Shown: one piece after another, positions 34,182-41,723 of the stretch
Layout: every line of letters starts with the position of its first letter
How positions within the stretch are numbered: the first letter of the stretch is position 1
From: an uncultured Collinsella sp.
GTDB lineage: Bacteria > Actinomycetota > Coriobacteriia > Coriobacteriales > Coriobacteriaceae
Length of the DNA: 51,834 nt
Assembly: GCA_934655755.1 (NCBI GenBank)
Contig: CAKUHA010000010.1
Location: 1-51,834, forward strand
Reading direction: 5' to 3'
The notes under the pieces: generated by a model
The model's input: only the letters and a program-made list of their open reading frames with translations
The model's database searches: none
What the model was told of the DNA's origin: nothing
Made by a program: the position numbers and the translations under genes

Positions 34182-35042
34182 CTAGCGGGTGGGTTGGTAG
34201 CGGGGGCAGTAGCTGATGGCGATGGCGTCCACGCCTACGTGGGTCGCGATGGTGCAGCCGATGGGGCCGGTGCCGGCATCGACGTAGTCCTGGCCCGCGA
34301 GCGCCTGGTTGACGAGCTCCTGCTCCTCGGCGGCGCCGGTCGTGAGTACGCGCACGCTCGAACCCGGGTGCTCGGCCAAAAACGCGAGGCAGTCGGCCAT
34401 GGTGTTGGCGACGATGCGCTTGGCGCCGCGGCCCTTCTTGATGGCCTTGATCTCGCCCGACTGCCACTCCGGAGAAACGGCCAGGCGAATGTTGAGCATC
34501 TGCGTGAGCTGGCCGGCGAGTTTGGGGGCGCGGCCGTTCTTGACCAGGTTTTCGAGCGTGCGGGGAATCAACAGCAGATGGGCGTCGGGCAGCGTTGCGC
34601 GGATTTGTGTCTCGGTCTCATCCAGGCTGCGGCCGTCCTCGCGCATAGCGAGCGCATACTCCACCAGCAGGCCCTCTGCGCCCGAGCCGGTGCGCGAATC
34701 GATGCAGCGCACGTCGAGCTCGTGGGTCTCAGCCACCAGGCATGCGTTGGCGTAGCAGGCCGACCACTCACTGCACAGCGAGATAAAGATGGCGCTGTCG
34801 TGACCGTCGGCGTGCACGCGGTCAAACAGCGCCTTGAACTCGCCGGCGCTCGGCTGCGAGGTGTGCGGCAGCTGCTCGGAGCCGGCCATGCGGGCGACGT
34901 ACTCCTCGGCGGTGATCTGCACCTGATCGAGCAGGTCCTCGCCTTCGATAATCACATGCAGCGGAATCACGTAGATGCCGAGCTCTTGAGCGCGGGCGGG
35001 GGAGATGTCCGACGTGGAGTCGGTTATGATGGCAAAAGACAT
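34182..35042 (-). CDS. DegV family fatty-acid-binding protein (paralogue)
   Basis: 286 residues from ATG 35042, which has AAAGGTG upstream; a further in-frame ATG (35099) would add an Arg-rich stretch without ribosome site. DegV features: FAIITDSTSDISPARAQELG, VIPLHVIIEGE, PHTSQPSAGEFKALFDRV, FISLCSEWSACYANA in place of the usual SS-x-SGTY (here CSEWSACY), DSRTGSGAEGLLVEYAL, and GTGPIGCTIATHVG at the C-terminus. The altered acyl-binding loop sets it apart from the DegV at 15641. Probable role: presents an acyl chain for phosphorylation or lipid transfer. The divergent HAD gene begins 150 bases upstream. Confidence 0.9.
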   Translation of the reverse strand: MSFAIITDSTSDISPARAQELGIYVIPLHVIIEGEDLLDQVQITAEEYVARMAGSEQLPHTSQPSAGEFKALFDRVHADGHDSAIFISLCSEWSACYANACLVAETHELDVRCIDSRTGSGAEGLLVEYALAMREDGRSLDETETQIRATLPDAHLLLIPRTLENLVKNGRAPKLAGQLTQMLNIRLAVSPEWQSGEIKAIKKGRGAKRIVANTMADCLAFLAEHPGSSVRVLTTGAAEEQELVNQALAGQDYVDAGTGPIGCTIATHVGVDAIAISYCPRYQPTR

Positions 35043-35198
35043 AATTGCACCTTTCGATGGGGCGCCGCGGCGCCGCCGATTGAGAGCAAAGTGCGTCAAG
35101 TATAGTGGAGTTGTTCCACGTTGCCAGCTTTATTTGTTGAATAGTCAACAGTTTGAAGCGGTGGTGTGGAAATCGTCAACTGGGGAAGAGGGATGCCC

Positions 35199-35861
35199 AT
35201 GGCGGCATTACAGCTATGTGAGCGGCCGATCGTGCTGTTCGATTTTGACGGCACGGTGGCTGACACGGGCCGGGCGGTGATGACCTCGACGCGCAAGACG
35301 CTGGCTGCGCGCGGGTTTTCGGAGGCGCAGATGGGCGACCTGCGTCGTATGATTGGGCCTCCGCTGTGGAAGAGCTTCCACGACTTTTACGGCTTTACGC
35401 GCGAGGAGTCGCTCGTGGTGGCTGACGAGTACCGCGCCTTTTTTGACGAGCTGGGGCCGGAGGAGTATCCCGTGTTTGACGGGATCCCGCAGCTACTCGA
35501 CTGTCTTACCGTGCAGGGGCATCGCATGGCCGTGGCGACGTCGCGCATGGAGGCGAAGTGCATCGACATGGTGCATGAGCTGGGGCTTTGCCAGTTCGAA
35601 GCCGTGGTTGGCATGAATCCGCCGCAGGGGCGCGAGACCAAGGCGGATTCGGTCCGCGACGCGCTGGCGGCCCTGGGCGCGACCGCGGACGATGCCGTGA
35701 TGATCGGCGATCGCTTTAACGACGTCGAGGGCGCGCACGCGATGGGCGTACCGTGCATCGGCATCTATTCGGGTGCGGCGGCGCCGGGGGAGCACGAGGC
35801 CGCGGGTGCCGATGCGGTGGTGCACTCGGTGGCTGAGCTTGCTAAACTTTTCGCTATATAA
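35199..35861 (+). CDS. HAD hydrolase, phosphoglycolate phosphatase-like
   Basis: 220 residues. ATG 35199 is chosen because GGAAGAGGG ends 6 bases upstream; ATG 35193 and GTG 35166 are alternatives. HAD motifs: I = LFDFDGTVADTG, II = AVATSRM (Thr/Ser), III Lys in ETKADSVRDAL, IV = MIGDRFNDVEGA. The cap GFSEAQMGDLRRMIGPPLWKSF is of the Gph/PgmB type (C1 cap). It likely dephosphorylates a small phosphometabolite such as phosphoglycolate or a sugar phosphate. The M20 dipeptidase gene follows after 54 bases in the same direction. Confidence 0.9.
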   Translation: MAALQLCERPIVLFDFDGTVADTGRAVMTSTRKTLAARGFSEAQMGDLRRMIGPPLWKSFHDFYGFTREESLVVADEYRAFFDELGPEEYPVFDGIPQLLDCLTVQGHRMAVATSRMEAKCIDMVHELGLCQFEAVVGMNPPQGRETKADSVRDALAALGATADDAVMIGDRFNDVEGAHAMGVPCIGIYSGAAAPGEHEAAGADAVVHSVAELAKLFAI

Positions 35862-35915
35862 GTATGTGATGTGAGGGGCGGGTGCGCTCGCCGCTCATTG
35901 GTAAGGAGGTCGTCC

Positions 35916-37352
35916 ATGAATCAGGTGGAGCAGAGCGTCGCTGAGTATGTCGACGAGGTCTGGGAGGATGTCGTCGCCGATATCGAGCAGCTGGTGAGTT
36001 ATCCGTCCGTGGCAGTTTCTGCCGATGCGGAGCCCGGCGCGCCGTTTGGCCGCCCGGTCCGTGACGCGCTCGATTGCGCACTCGGCATCGCGCAAAAGCT
36101 CGGCTACCAGACGAGCGACGACGAGGGCTATGTGGGCATTGCCGATATCCCTGGTCGCGGCGACAAGCAGCTCGCGACCATCTGCCACGTGGACGTGGTT
36201 CCCGCCGGCCCCGGCTGGAACACCGATCCGTTTGCGATGGAGCGTCGCGAGGGCTGGCTGCTCGGCCGCGGCGTGATCGACGACAAGGGTCCGGCCGTGC
36301 TGTCGCTCTACGCCGGCGCCTACCTGCTCAAACACGGCATCACCCCGCGCTATACCTTCCGCGCGCTGCTGGGCTGCGATGAGGAAGTGGGCATGTCCGA
36401 CGTTCACCATTACCTGGAGAACTACGCAGACCCCGACTTTCTGTTTACGCCCGATGCCGAGTTCCCGGTCTGCAATGCCGAGAAGGGCCAGTTTGAGGCG
36501 ACGTTCGTGAGTCCCAGGATTGACGGCGGGCGCATTGTATCCTGGAGCGGCGCCGAGGCGACCAATGCCATTCCGTCGCAGTCCATCTGCGAGCTTGCGA
36601 TTGCCGTCGACGAGCTGCCGGCGCCGGTCGAGAACGCCGACCGCCTGGAGATCACGGCGCTCGACAACGGTCGTGCCCAGATTTTCGCGCACGGCATCGG
36701 TGGCCATGCCTCGATGCCCGAGGGCACCATCAATGCCGTCGGCCTGATCGTGGCGTACCTGCGCGAGGCCGAGGATGCGTTTGGTGCTCGCGGCGAGCGC
36801 CTGCTGACGCCTGCCGAGCACGAGTTCGTCAAGTTCCTTGCTTTTGTGCACGCGGATGCCTATGGCCGTGGCCTGGGGATTGACGCGACGAGCCCGGCGT
36901 TTGGCCCGCTCACGTGCAACCCTGGTGTCATCCGCGTGGTGGATGGCCACATTGAGCAGGTCATCGACGTGCGTTTCCCCGACAGCACGAGCGCCGATAC
37001 CATGTGCGAGCAGCTGGAGCCGCTCGTGGGCCGCTTTGGCGTGACGTATCGCGTGGGCCGTGCCAAGGTGCCGTTCTCGGTTTCGGCCGACGACCCGGCC
37101 GTGAAGGCGCTTATCGACACCTATAACGAGTTTACGGGTAAGCATGCCGAGCCCTTCGCCATGGGCGGCGGCACGTACGCGCGCAACTTTGCCCGCGCCG
37201 TGTCGTTCGGTCCCGAGGAGACCGGCCTGGAGCTGCCCGCATGGGGCGGCCAAATGCACGGCCCCAACGAGTGTGCCAACGAGGACCAGCTCAAGCAGGC
37301 GCTCAAGATTTACATCGTGGCGATTCTCCGTCTAAACGAGCTTGAACTGTAG
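35916..37352 (+). CDS. M20 family dipeptidase (Sapep/PepV-like)
   Basis: 478 residues, ATG 35916, AAGGAGG upstream. M20 zinc/manganese ligands: TICHVDVVPAG (His, about residue 106), GRGVIDDKGPAVLSLY (Asp, about 137), LGCDEEVGMSD (Glu-Glu, about 172), FTPDAEFPV (Asp) and the C-terminal His in the MHGPNE segment. The spacing matches Sapep/PepV dipeptidases, which remove the N-terminal residue of dipeptides inside the cell. There is no signal peptide. A 102-base palindrome begins in the stop codon (37352). Confidence 0.92.
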   Translation: MNQVEQSVAEYVDEVWEDVVADIEQLVSYPSVAVSADAEPGAPFGRPVRDALDCALGIAQKLGYQTSDDEGYVGIADIPGRGDKQLATICHVDVVPAGPGWNTDPFAMERREGWLLGRGVIDDKGPAVLSLYAGAYLLKHGITPRYTFRALLGCDEEVGMSDVHHYLENYADPDFLFTPDAEFPVCNAEKGQFEATFVSPRIDGGRIVSWSGAEATNAIPSQSICELAIAVDELPAPVENADRLEITALDNGRAQIFAHGIGGHASMPEGTINAVGLIVAYLREAEDAFGARGERLLTPAEHEFVKFLAFVHADAYGRGLGIDATSPAFGPLTCNPGVIRVVDGHIEQVIDVRFPDSTSADTMCEQLEPLVGRFGVTYRVGRAKVPFSVSADDPAVKALIDTYNEFTGKHAEPFAMGGGTYARNFARAVSFGPEETGLELPAWGGQMHGPNECANEDQLKQALKIYIVAILRLNELEL

Positions 37353-37453
37353 GGCTTCCCCAGGTACCCGACCTTGCCCCTCAAACCGTCGCTTGCGTAC
37401 CAAAGTACGCGGCGCTCCTCTTTCGGGGCAATCTCGGGCACCTGGGAAACCCC
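37352..37453. repeat. 102-base palindrome at the dipeptidase stop
   Basis: GGGCTTCCCCAGGTACCCGA then CCTTGCCCC pairs with the strand ending 37453 (GGGGCAATCTCGGG, CACCTGGGAAACCCC). An inner hairpin GCGTAC-CAAA-GTACGC sits in the loop. Probably a terminator-like structure, though no U-tract follows. Confidence 0.7.
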
Positions 37454-37505
37454 AACATTTTGCTTGGATACACGAGCCCGGCGCTTCGGCCCCGGGCTGT
37501 TTAAG

Positions 37506-37568
37506 TTGCGGTGGAATAGTTCCTAGATGAGGCTGCTTGGCGGCCAAACAGGAACTACTTCACCGCAA
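37506..37568. repeat. 63-base TTGCGGTG palindrome, copy 4
   Basis: TTGCGGTGGAATAGTTCCT and AGGAACTACTTCACCGCAA with a loop ending CGGCCAAAC. The inner arm (AGTTCCT) resembles copy 1 rather than copies 2 and 3. The rest of the gap to 37773 holds the presumed pst promoter, but no clear Pho box was found. Confidence 0.88.
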
Positions 37569-37773
37569 CTTCTTTTGTCGGTGTAAAAGGTGTGCCATGC
37601 TTGGGGTGGGGATTGTTATTCGTTTGTAAAGGCCGTGCCGTGCTTGCGGTAAGGGTCTATCAGATGCCCGTAAGAAACCGCAGCTGGCGCGGCTGCCGTC
37701 CGATCGAGGTCGTATCTTTCCAAACAGCAAAGCGGGCAGGGTGCCCGCGAGTCGCATGTATGAAAGGAAGATC

Positions 37774-38715
37774 ATGCTCGATCAGGCTTATTCTCGTCGT
37801 CAGTTCCTCGGCCTCGCTGGTGGTCTTGCCAGCATCGTCGGTCTCGGTCTTGTTGGTTGCGGTGGCTCCAACACTTCCGATGCCGCCGACAAGGGTAGCG
37901 CCGCTGCTGCTGCCGAGTCCGTCTCCGGCGAGGTGACCTACGACGGTGCCTCTTCGTTCCAGGCTCTCGTCGAGGCTGCTGCCGAGAAGTTCATGGACGC
38001 CAACCCCGACGTCTCCATCTCCGGCTCGGGTAACGGTTCGGGCAAGGGCCTGACCGCTGTCGCCGCCGGCACCGTCACCATCGGTAACTCCGACGTCTTC
38101 GCCGAGACCAAGCTCGAGGCCGACCAGGTCAAGAACCTCGTCGACCACGAGGTCGCCGTCGTGGGCATGGGTCCCGTCGTCTCCAAGAACGTCAAGGTCG
38201 ACGACTTGTCCCTCGAGCAGCTCAAGGGCATCTTCTCCGGCCAGATCACCAACTGGAAGGAGGTCGGCGGCGACGATGCCACCATCGTCGTCCTCAACCG
38301 CAAGGCCGGCTCCGGCACCCGCGCCACCTTCGAGGCCGCCGTCTTTGGCGACGAGGCCGTCGACTTTAAGGGCGACGCCGAGCTCGACAAGTCCGGCGAC
38401 GTCCAGACTCAGATTGCCAGCACCGACAACGCCATCTCCTACCTCGACTTCTCGCACTTCGACGACTCCAAGTTCAACGCCATCAAGGTCGAGGGCGTGG
38501 AGCCCAAGAGCGAGAACGTCACCGACGATTCCTTCAAGATTTGGGCTACCGAGCACATGTACTGCTCCAAGGACGCCGACGAGGCCACCACGGCCTTCCT
38601 GAAGTTCATGCTCTCCGACGATGTCCAGGGCAAGCTCGTCGAGGAGCAGGGCTTCATCCCCGTCTCTGCCATGAAGGTCGTCAAGGACGCCAGCGGCAAG
38701 GTTTCCGCTAAATAA
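37774..38715 (+). CDS. pstS: phosphate-binding lipoprotein PstS
   Basis: 313 residues, ATG 37774, AAAGGAAG upstream. The N-terminus has a twin-arginine motif (SRRQFLG) and a hydrophobic stretch ending in the lipobox LVGC (Cys at about residue 29), so it is probably a Tat-exported lipoprotein. Phosphate-binding landmarks: SSFQALVEAAAEKF, GSGNGSGKGLTAVAAG, TIGNSDVF, and NRKAGSGTRATFE. It captures phosphate for the PstCAB transporter encoded directly downstream (26-base gap to pstC). A phoU or PhoPR gene is not seen after pstB. Confidence 0.94.
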   Translation: MLDQAYSRRQFLGLAGGLASIVGLGLVGCGGSNTSDAADKGSAAAAAESVSGEVTYDGASSFQALVEAAAEKFMDANPDVSISGSGNGSGKGLTAVAAGTVTIGNSDVFAETKLEADQVKNLVDHEVAVVGMGPVVSKNVKVDDLSLEQLKGIFSGQITNWKEVGGDDATIVVLNRKAGSGTRATFEAAVFGDEAVDFKGDAELDKSGDVQTQIASTDNAISYLDFSHFDDSKFNAIKVEGVEPKSENVTDDSFKIWATEHMYCSKDADEATTAFLKFMLSDDVQGKLVEEQGFIPVSAMKVVKDASGKVSAK

Positions 38716-38740
38716 GTAATCGCCCCCGGAAAGGTTTGCA

Positions 38741-39649
38741 ATGGCAAAACAGCTGCCAAAGCGCGACCTTGAGAACGTGGGCCTGGGCGTCACGGGCGCG
38801 TGCGTAGCGCTCGTGACGCTTGTTGTTGCCGCGCTCATCTTCATGGTCGCCCAAAAGGGCCTCTCGGCTTTCGTTAAGGACGGCGTTTCGGTCGTCGAGT
38901 TTTTCACCGGTACTAAGTGGGACCTGGCCAACACTGCCGAGAACGGACTGCCCTACACCGGCGCCTTGCCCCTGATCGTCACCTCGTTTGCGGTCATGGT
39001 GCTCTCCACGCTCATCGCGCTGCCCATCGCCATCGGCTCTGCCATCTTTGCGGTCGAGATCCAGCCTAAGTTTGGCTCCAAGGTCTTTCAGCCGCTCATT
39101 GAGCTTTTGACCGGCATTCCCTCGGTCGTCTTTGGCCTGATCGGCTTTCACGTGGTCGTCGGCCTTATGAAGAGCGTTTTCCACGTGAGCACGGGTCTGG
39201 GCATCCTGCCCGGTGCCATCGTGCTGGCCGTCATGATCCTGCCGACCATGACAACGCTTTCGGTCGACGGCCTGCGTGCCGTGCCCGACAGCTACCGTCA
39301 GGGTTCGCTCGCGCTGGGCTACACCCGCTGGCAGACCATCTGGCACGTGGTGCTCAAGTCCGCCATGCCGTCGCTCATGACCGCAGTCATCCTTGGCATG
39401 ACGCGCGCCTTTGGCGAGACGCTCGCCGTGCGCATGGTCATCGGCGGTATCGAGGCCATGCCGACGTCGCTGTTGTCGCCGGCTTCGACCATCACGACCA
39501 CGCTCACCACGTCCATGGCGGTCTATGCCGAAGGCTCGGCCCAGGACGACGTTCTGTGGGCGCTCGGCCTGCTGCTGATGGGTATGAGCCTCATCTTCAT
39601 CCTGATCATCCATCTCATTGGCCGCAAGGGGGCGAAGGCTCGTGGCTAG
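38741..39649 (+). CDS. pstC: phosphate ABC transporter permease PstC
   Basis: 302 residues, ATG 38741, GGAAAGG 6 bases upstream. About six membrane helices. Permease landmarks: FTGTKWDLA (periplasmic loop), LPIAIGSAIFAVEI, LLTGIPSVVFGLIG and the cytoplasmic EAA-type loop LRAVPDSYRQGSLALGYTRW (about residues 181-200) that contacts PstB. It ends inside the start of pstA (8-base overlap), so translation is coupled. Confidence 0.95.
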   Translation: MAKQLPKRDLENVGLGVTGACVALVTLVVAALIFMVAQKGLSAFVKDGVSVVEFFTGTKWDLANTAENGLPYTGALPLIVTSFAVMVLSTLIALPIAIGSAIFAVEIQPKFGSKVFQPLIELLTGIPSVVFGLIGFHVVVGLMKSVFHVSTGLGILPGAIVLAVMILPTMTTLSVDGLRAVPDSYRQGSLALGYTRWQTIWHVVLKSAMPSLMTAVILGMTRAFGETLAVRMVIGGIEAMPTSLLSPASTITTTLTTSMAVYAEGSAQDDVLWALGLLLMGMSLIFILIIHLIGRKGAKARG

Positions 39650-40568
39650 CACGCGCATCAACATCGACGAGGCGAGACTCGGGCGTGTCCAAAAGCAGGA
39701 CCGCATCGCCACGGGCGTGTTAACGGCGATCGTCGCCATCGTCATGCTCATTGTCGTTTCCATGGTGGCCTACATCCTGTTCGAGGGCATCTCGACGCTC
39801 TTCCAGCCGGGTTTCCTCACGCAGCCCGCGCGTGCCAACGGCACCCAGGGCGGCGTGCTCTACCAGCTGTTCGACTCGTTCTACCTGCTGCTGATCACCC
39901 TGATCATCTCGGTGCCCATCAGCCTGGGCGGCGCGGTCTTCCTGGTCGAGTACGCGCCGGACGGCCCCGTCCGCGACATCGCCTCCACCGCCATCGAGAC
40001 GCTGTCCTCGCTGCCTTCCATCGTCGTCGGCATGTTCGGATTTCTGGTGTTCTCGGTGCAGTTGGGCTGGAAGTACTCCATCATCTCCGGTGCCGTCGCG
40101 CTCACCATGTTCAACATCCCCATCCTGGTGCGCGTGATTCAGCAGGCGCTCGAGGACGTGCCGCAAGCCCAGCGCGACGCGTGCCTAGCCATGGGCCTCA
40201 CCCGCTGGGAAGCCACGCTGCACATCCTGATTCCCGAAGCCATGCCCGCCATCGTGACCGGCATCGTGCTTTCGGCCGGCCGCGTCTTTGGCGAGGCGGC
40301 GGCGCTGCTCTTTACCTCGGGCATGAGCTCGCCGGTTCGCCTCAACTTCTTGAGCTTTAACCTGTCGAGCCCCACCTGCGCCTGGAACGTGTTCCGCCCC
40401 GGTGAGTCGCTCGCCGTGCACATCTACAAGATTTACGGCGAGGGCAGCCCCGAGGCGCAGCAGATCGTTTGGGGTACCGCGGCACTGCTGATGATCTGCG
40501 TGCTGCTGTTTAACGTAATCGCCCGTATCGTGGGCAAGCAACTGGCAAGGAAGATGACGGCCGAATGA
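39642..40568 (+). CDS. pstA: phosphate ABC transporter permease PstA
   Basis: 308 residues. GTG 39642 is preferred because AAGGGGGCGAAGG lies just upstream and gives the 8-base overlap with pstC; an ATG at 39618 would overlap more. Membrane helices about six, with PstA motifs FYLLLITLIISVPISLGGAV, TLSSLPSIVVGMFG and the EAA loop VPQAQRDACLAMGLTRWEA. It pairs with PstC to form the membrane channel. pstB starts in its stop region (ATGA overlap). Confidence 0.95.
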   Translation: MASTRINIDEARLGRVQKQDRIATGVLTAIVAIVMLIVVSMVAYILFEGISTLFQPGFLTQPARANGTQGGVLYQLFDSFYLLLITLIISVPISLGGAVFLVEYAPDGPVRDIASTAIETLSSLPSIVVGMFGFLVFSVQLGWKYSIISGAVALTMFNIPILVRVIQQALEDVPQAQRDACLAMGLTRWEATLHILIPEAMPAIVTGIVLSAGRVFGEAAALLFTSGMSSPVRLNFLSFNLSSPTCAWNVFRPGESLAVHIYKIYGEGSPEAQQIVWGTAALLMICVLLFNVIARIVGKQLARKMTAE

Positions 40569-41437
40569 GCGAGATGAATGCAACGCCCGCAACCGAGGCG
40601 GCCACGTCCGAGACCCAGGACTTTCTGTCGAGCGTGGGGGAGAGCGAGAAGCGCGTTCGCGTGAGCGGCAAGGCCGTGAGCGACGAGGTTGTGCTCTCCA
40701 CCAGGGACGTCAACGTGTACTATGGCGACCACCATGCGCTGCACGACACGTCGCTCGACTTCCACAAGGGCGAGATCACGGCGCTCATCGGGCCTTCGGG
40801 CTGCGGTAAGTCAACCTTCTTGCGCAGCCTCAACCTCATGAATCGCGAGATTCGCGGTTGCCGCGTGGAGGGCGAGATCAACTACCGCGGGCGTAACGTG
40901 AACACCAAGACCGAGAACACGTACGAGCTGCGCCGTTCCATTGGCATGGTGTTCCAGCAGCCCAACCCGTTTCGCAAGTCCATCCGCGACAACATTACGT
41001 TTGCGCCCAAGCGCCACGGTATCACCGACCGCGACGAGCTCGACCGCATGGTCGAGGAGAGCCTGCGCGGCGCGGCCTTGTGGGACGAGGTCAAGGACAA
41101 GCTCGACAAGAGCGCCTACGCGCTTTCGGGCGGACAGCAGCAGCGCCTGTGCATCGCGCGCACGCTGGCGCTCAACCCCGACGTGATCTTGTTCGACGAG
41201 CCCTGCTCGGCACTCGATCCCATCTCGACGCTGGCGATCGAGGACCTTATGTCGTCGATTGTAGCCGACCGCGCCATCGTCATCGTGACGCACAACATGG
41301 AGCAGGCGTCGCGCGTGTCCAACCGCACGGCGTTCTTCTATATGGGCGATATGGTCGAGTACGACGAGACCGACGAGATTTTCCAACGGCCCAAGGATCA
41401 GCGGCTGAATGATTACCTCACCGGCATGTTCTCCTAG
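40565..41437 (+). CDS. pstB: phosphate ABC transporter ATPase PstB
   Basis: 290 residues, ATG 40565, overlapping the pstA stop by 4 bases. A charged N-terminal extension (about 40 residues) precedes the ATPase. Walker A GPSGCGKST (about 75-83), Q-loop QQPNPFRKSI typical of PstB, signature LSGGQQQRLCIARTLAL (about 186-202), Walker B VILFDEPCSALDP and the switch His in IVTHNMEQA. All catalytic residues are present. A strong terminator at 41494 closes the pst operon; phoU is missing here. Confidence 0.96.
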   Translation: MSEMNATPATEAATSETQDFLSSVGESEKRVRVSGKAVSDEVVLSTRDVNVYYGDHHALHDTSLDFHKGEITALIGPSGCGKSTFLRSLNLMNREIRGCRVEGEINYRGRNVNTKTENTYELRRSIGMVFQQPNPFRKSIRDNITFAPKRHGITDRDELDRMVEESLRGAALWDEVKDKLDKSAYALSGGQQQRLCIARTLALNPDVILFDEPCSALDPISTLAIEDLMSSIVADRAIVIVTHNMEQASRVSNRTAFFYMGDMVEYDETDEIFQRPKDQRLNDYLTGMFS

Positions 41438-41493
41438 TCCGGGACGTGCTTGAGGCCCGCGGCGGCCACGATCGCTACGGGACTGATTGGAGA

Positions 41494-41532
41494 GGCGGGT
41501 CATCTCTTGCGGGAGATGGCCCGCCTTTTTGT
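41494..41532 (+). terminator. terminator of the pstSCAB operon
   Basis: AGGCGGGTCATCTC and GAGATGGCCCGCCT form a stem around TTGCGG, followed by TTTTTGTG. Confidence 0.92.
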
Positions 41533-41550
41533 GTCGCTGCCGGCTGTCGA

Positions 41551-41671
41551 CCTGCCAAAAAGGGACAGGTTTATTTTGGCAGGTTTAACGTTTTACCATG
41601 GAGTGCCCTTGGACCGCCCCGACGTTTGCCCAGATAAAACCTGCCAAAATAAACCTGTCCCTAATTGGTAG
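41551..41671. repeat. GGGACAGG-type inverted repeat, copy 2
   Basis: CCTGCCAAAAAGGGACAGG then TTTATTTTGGCAGGTTT (41551-41586) faces AAACCTGCCAAAATAAACC then TGTCCC (41638-41661). The right half also carries the reverse complement of 24221-24240 (TTTGCCCAGATAAAA). It lies before the ABC-F gene. Confidence 0.8.
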
Positions 41672-41723
41672 GTTTTCGCTGCTATCATGGACAACGTTGA
41701 ATTTCTACGAAGGAGCAGGGCAT

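Noticed and set aside
37569..37773. Pho box before pstS
   Set aside because: No convincing direct-repeat PhoB/PhoP site could be read.
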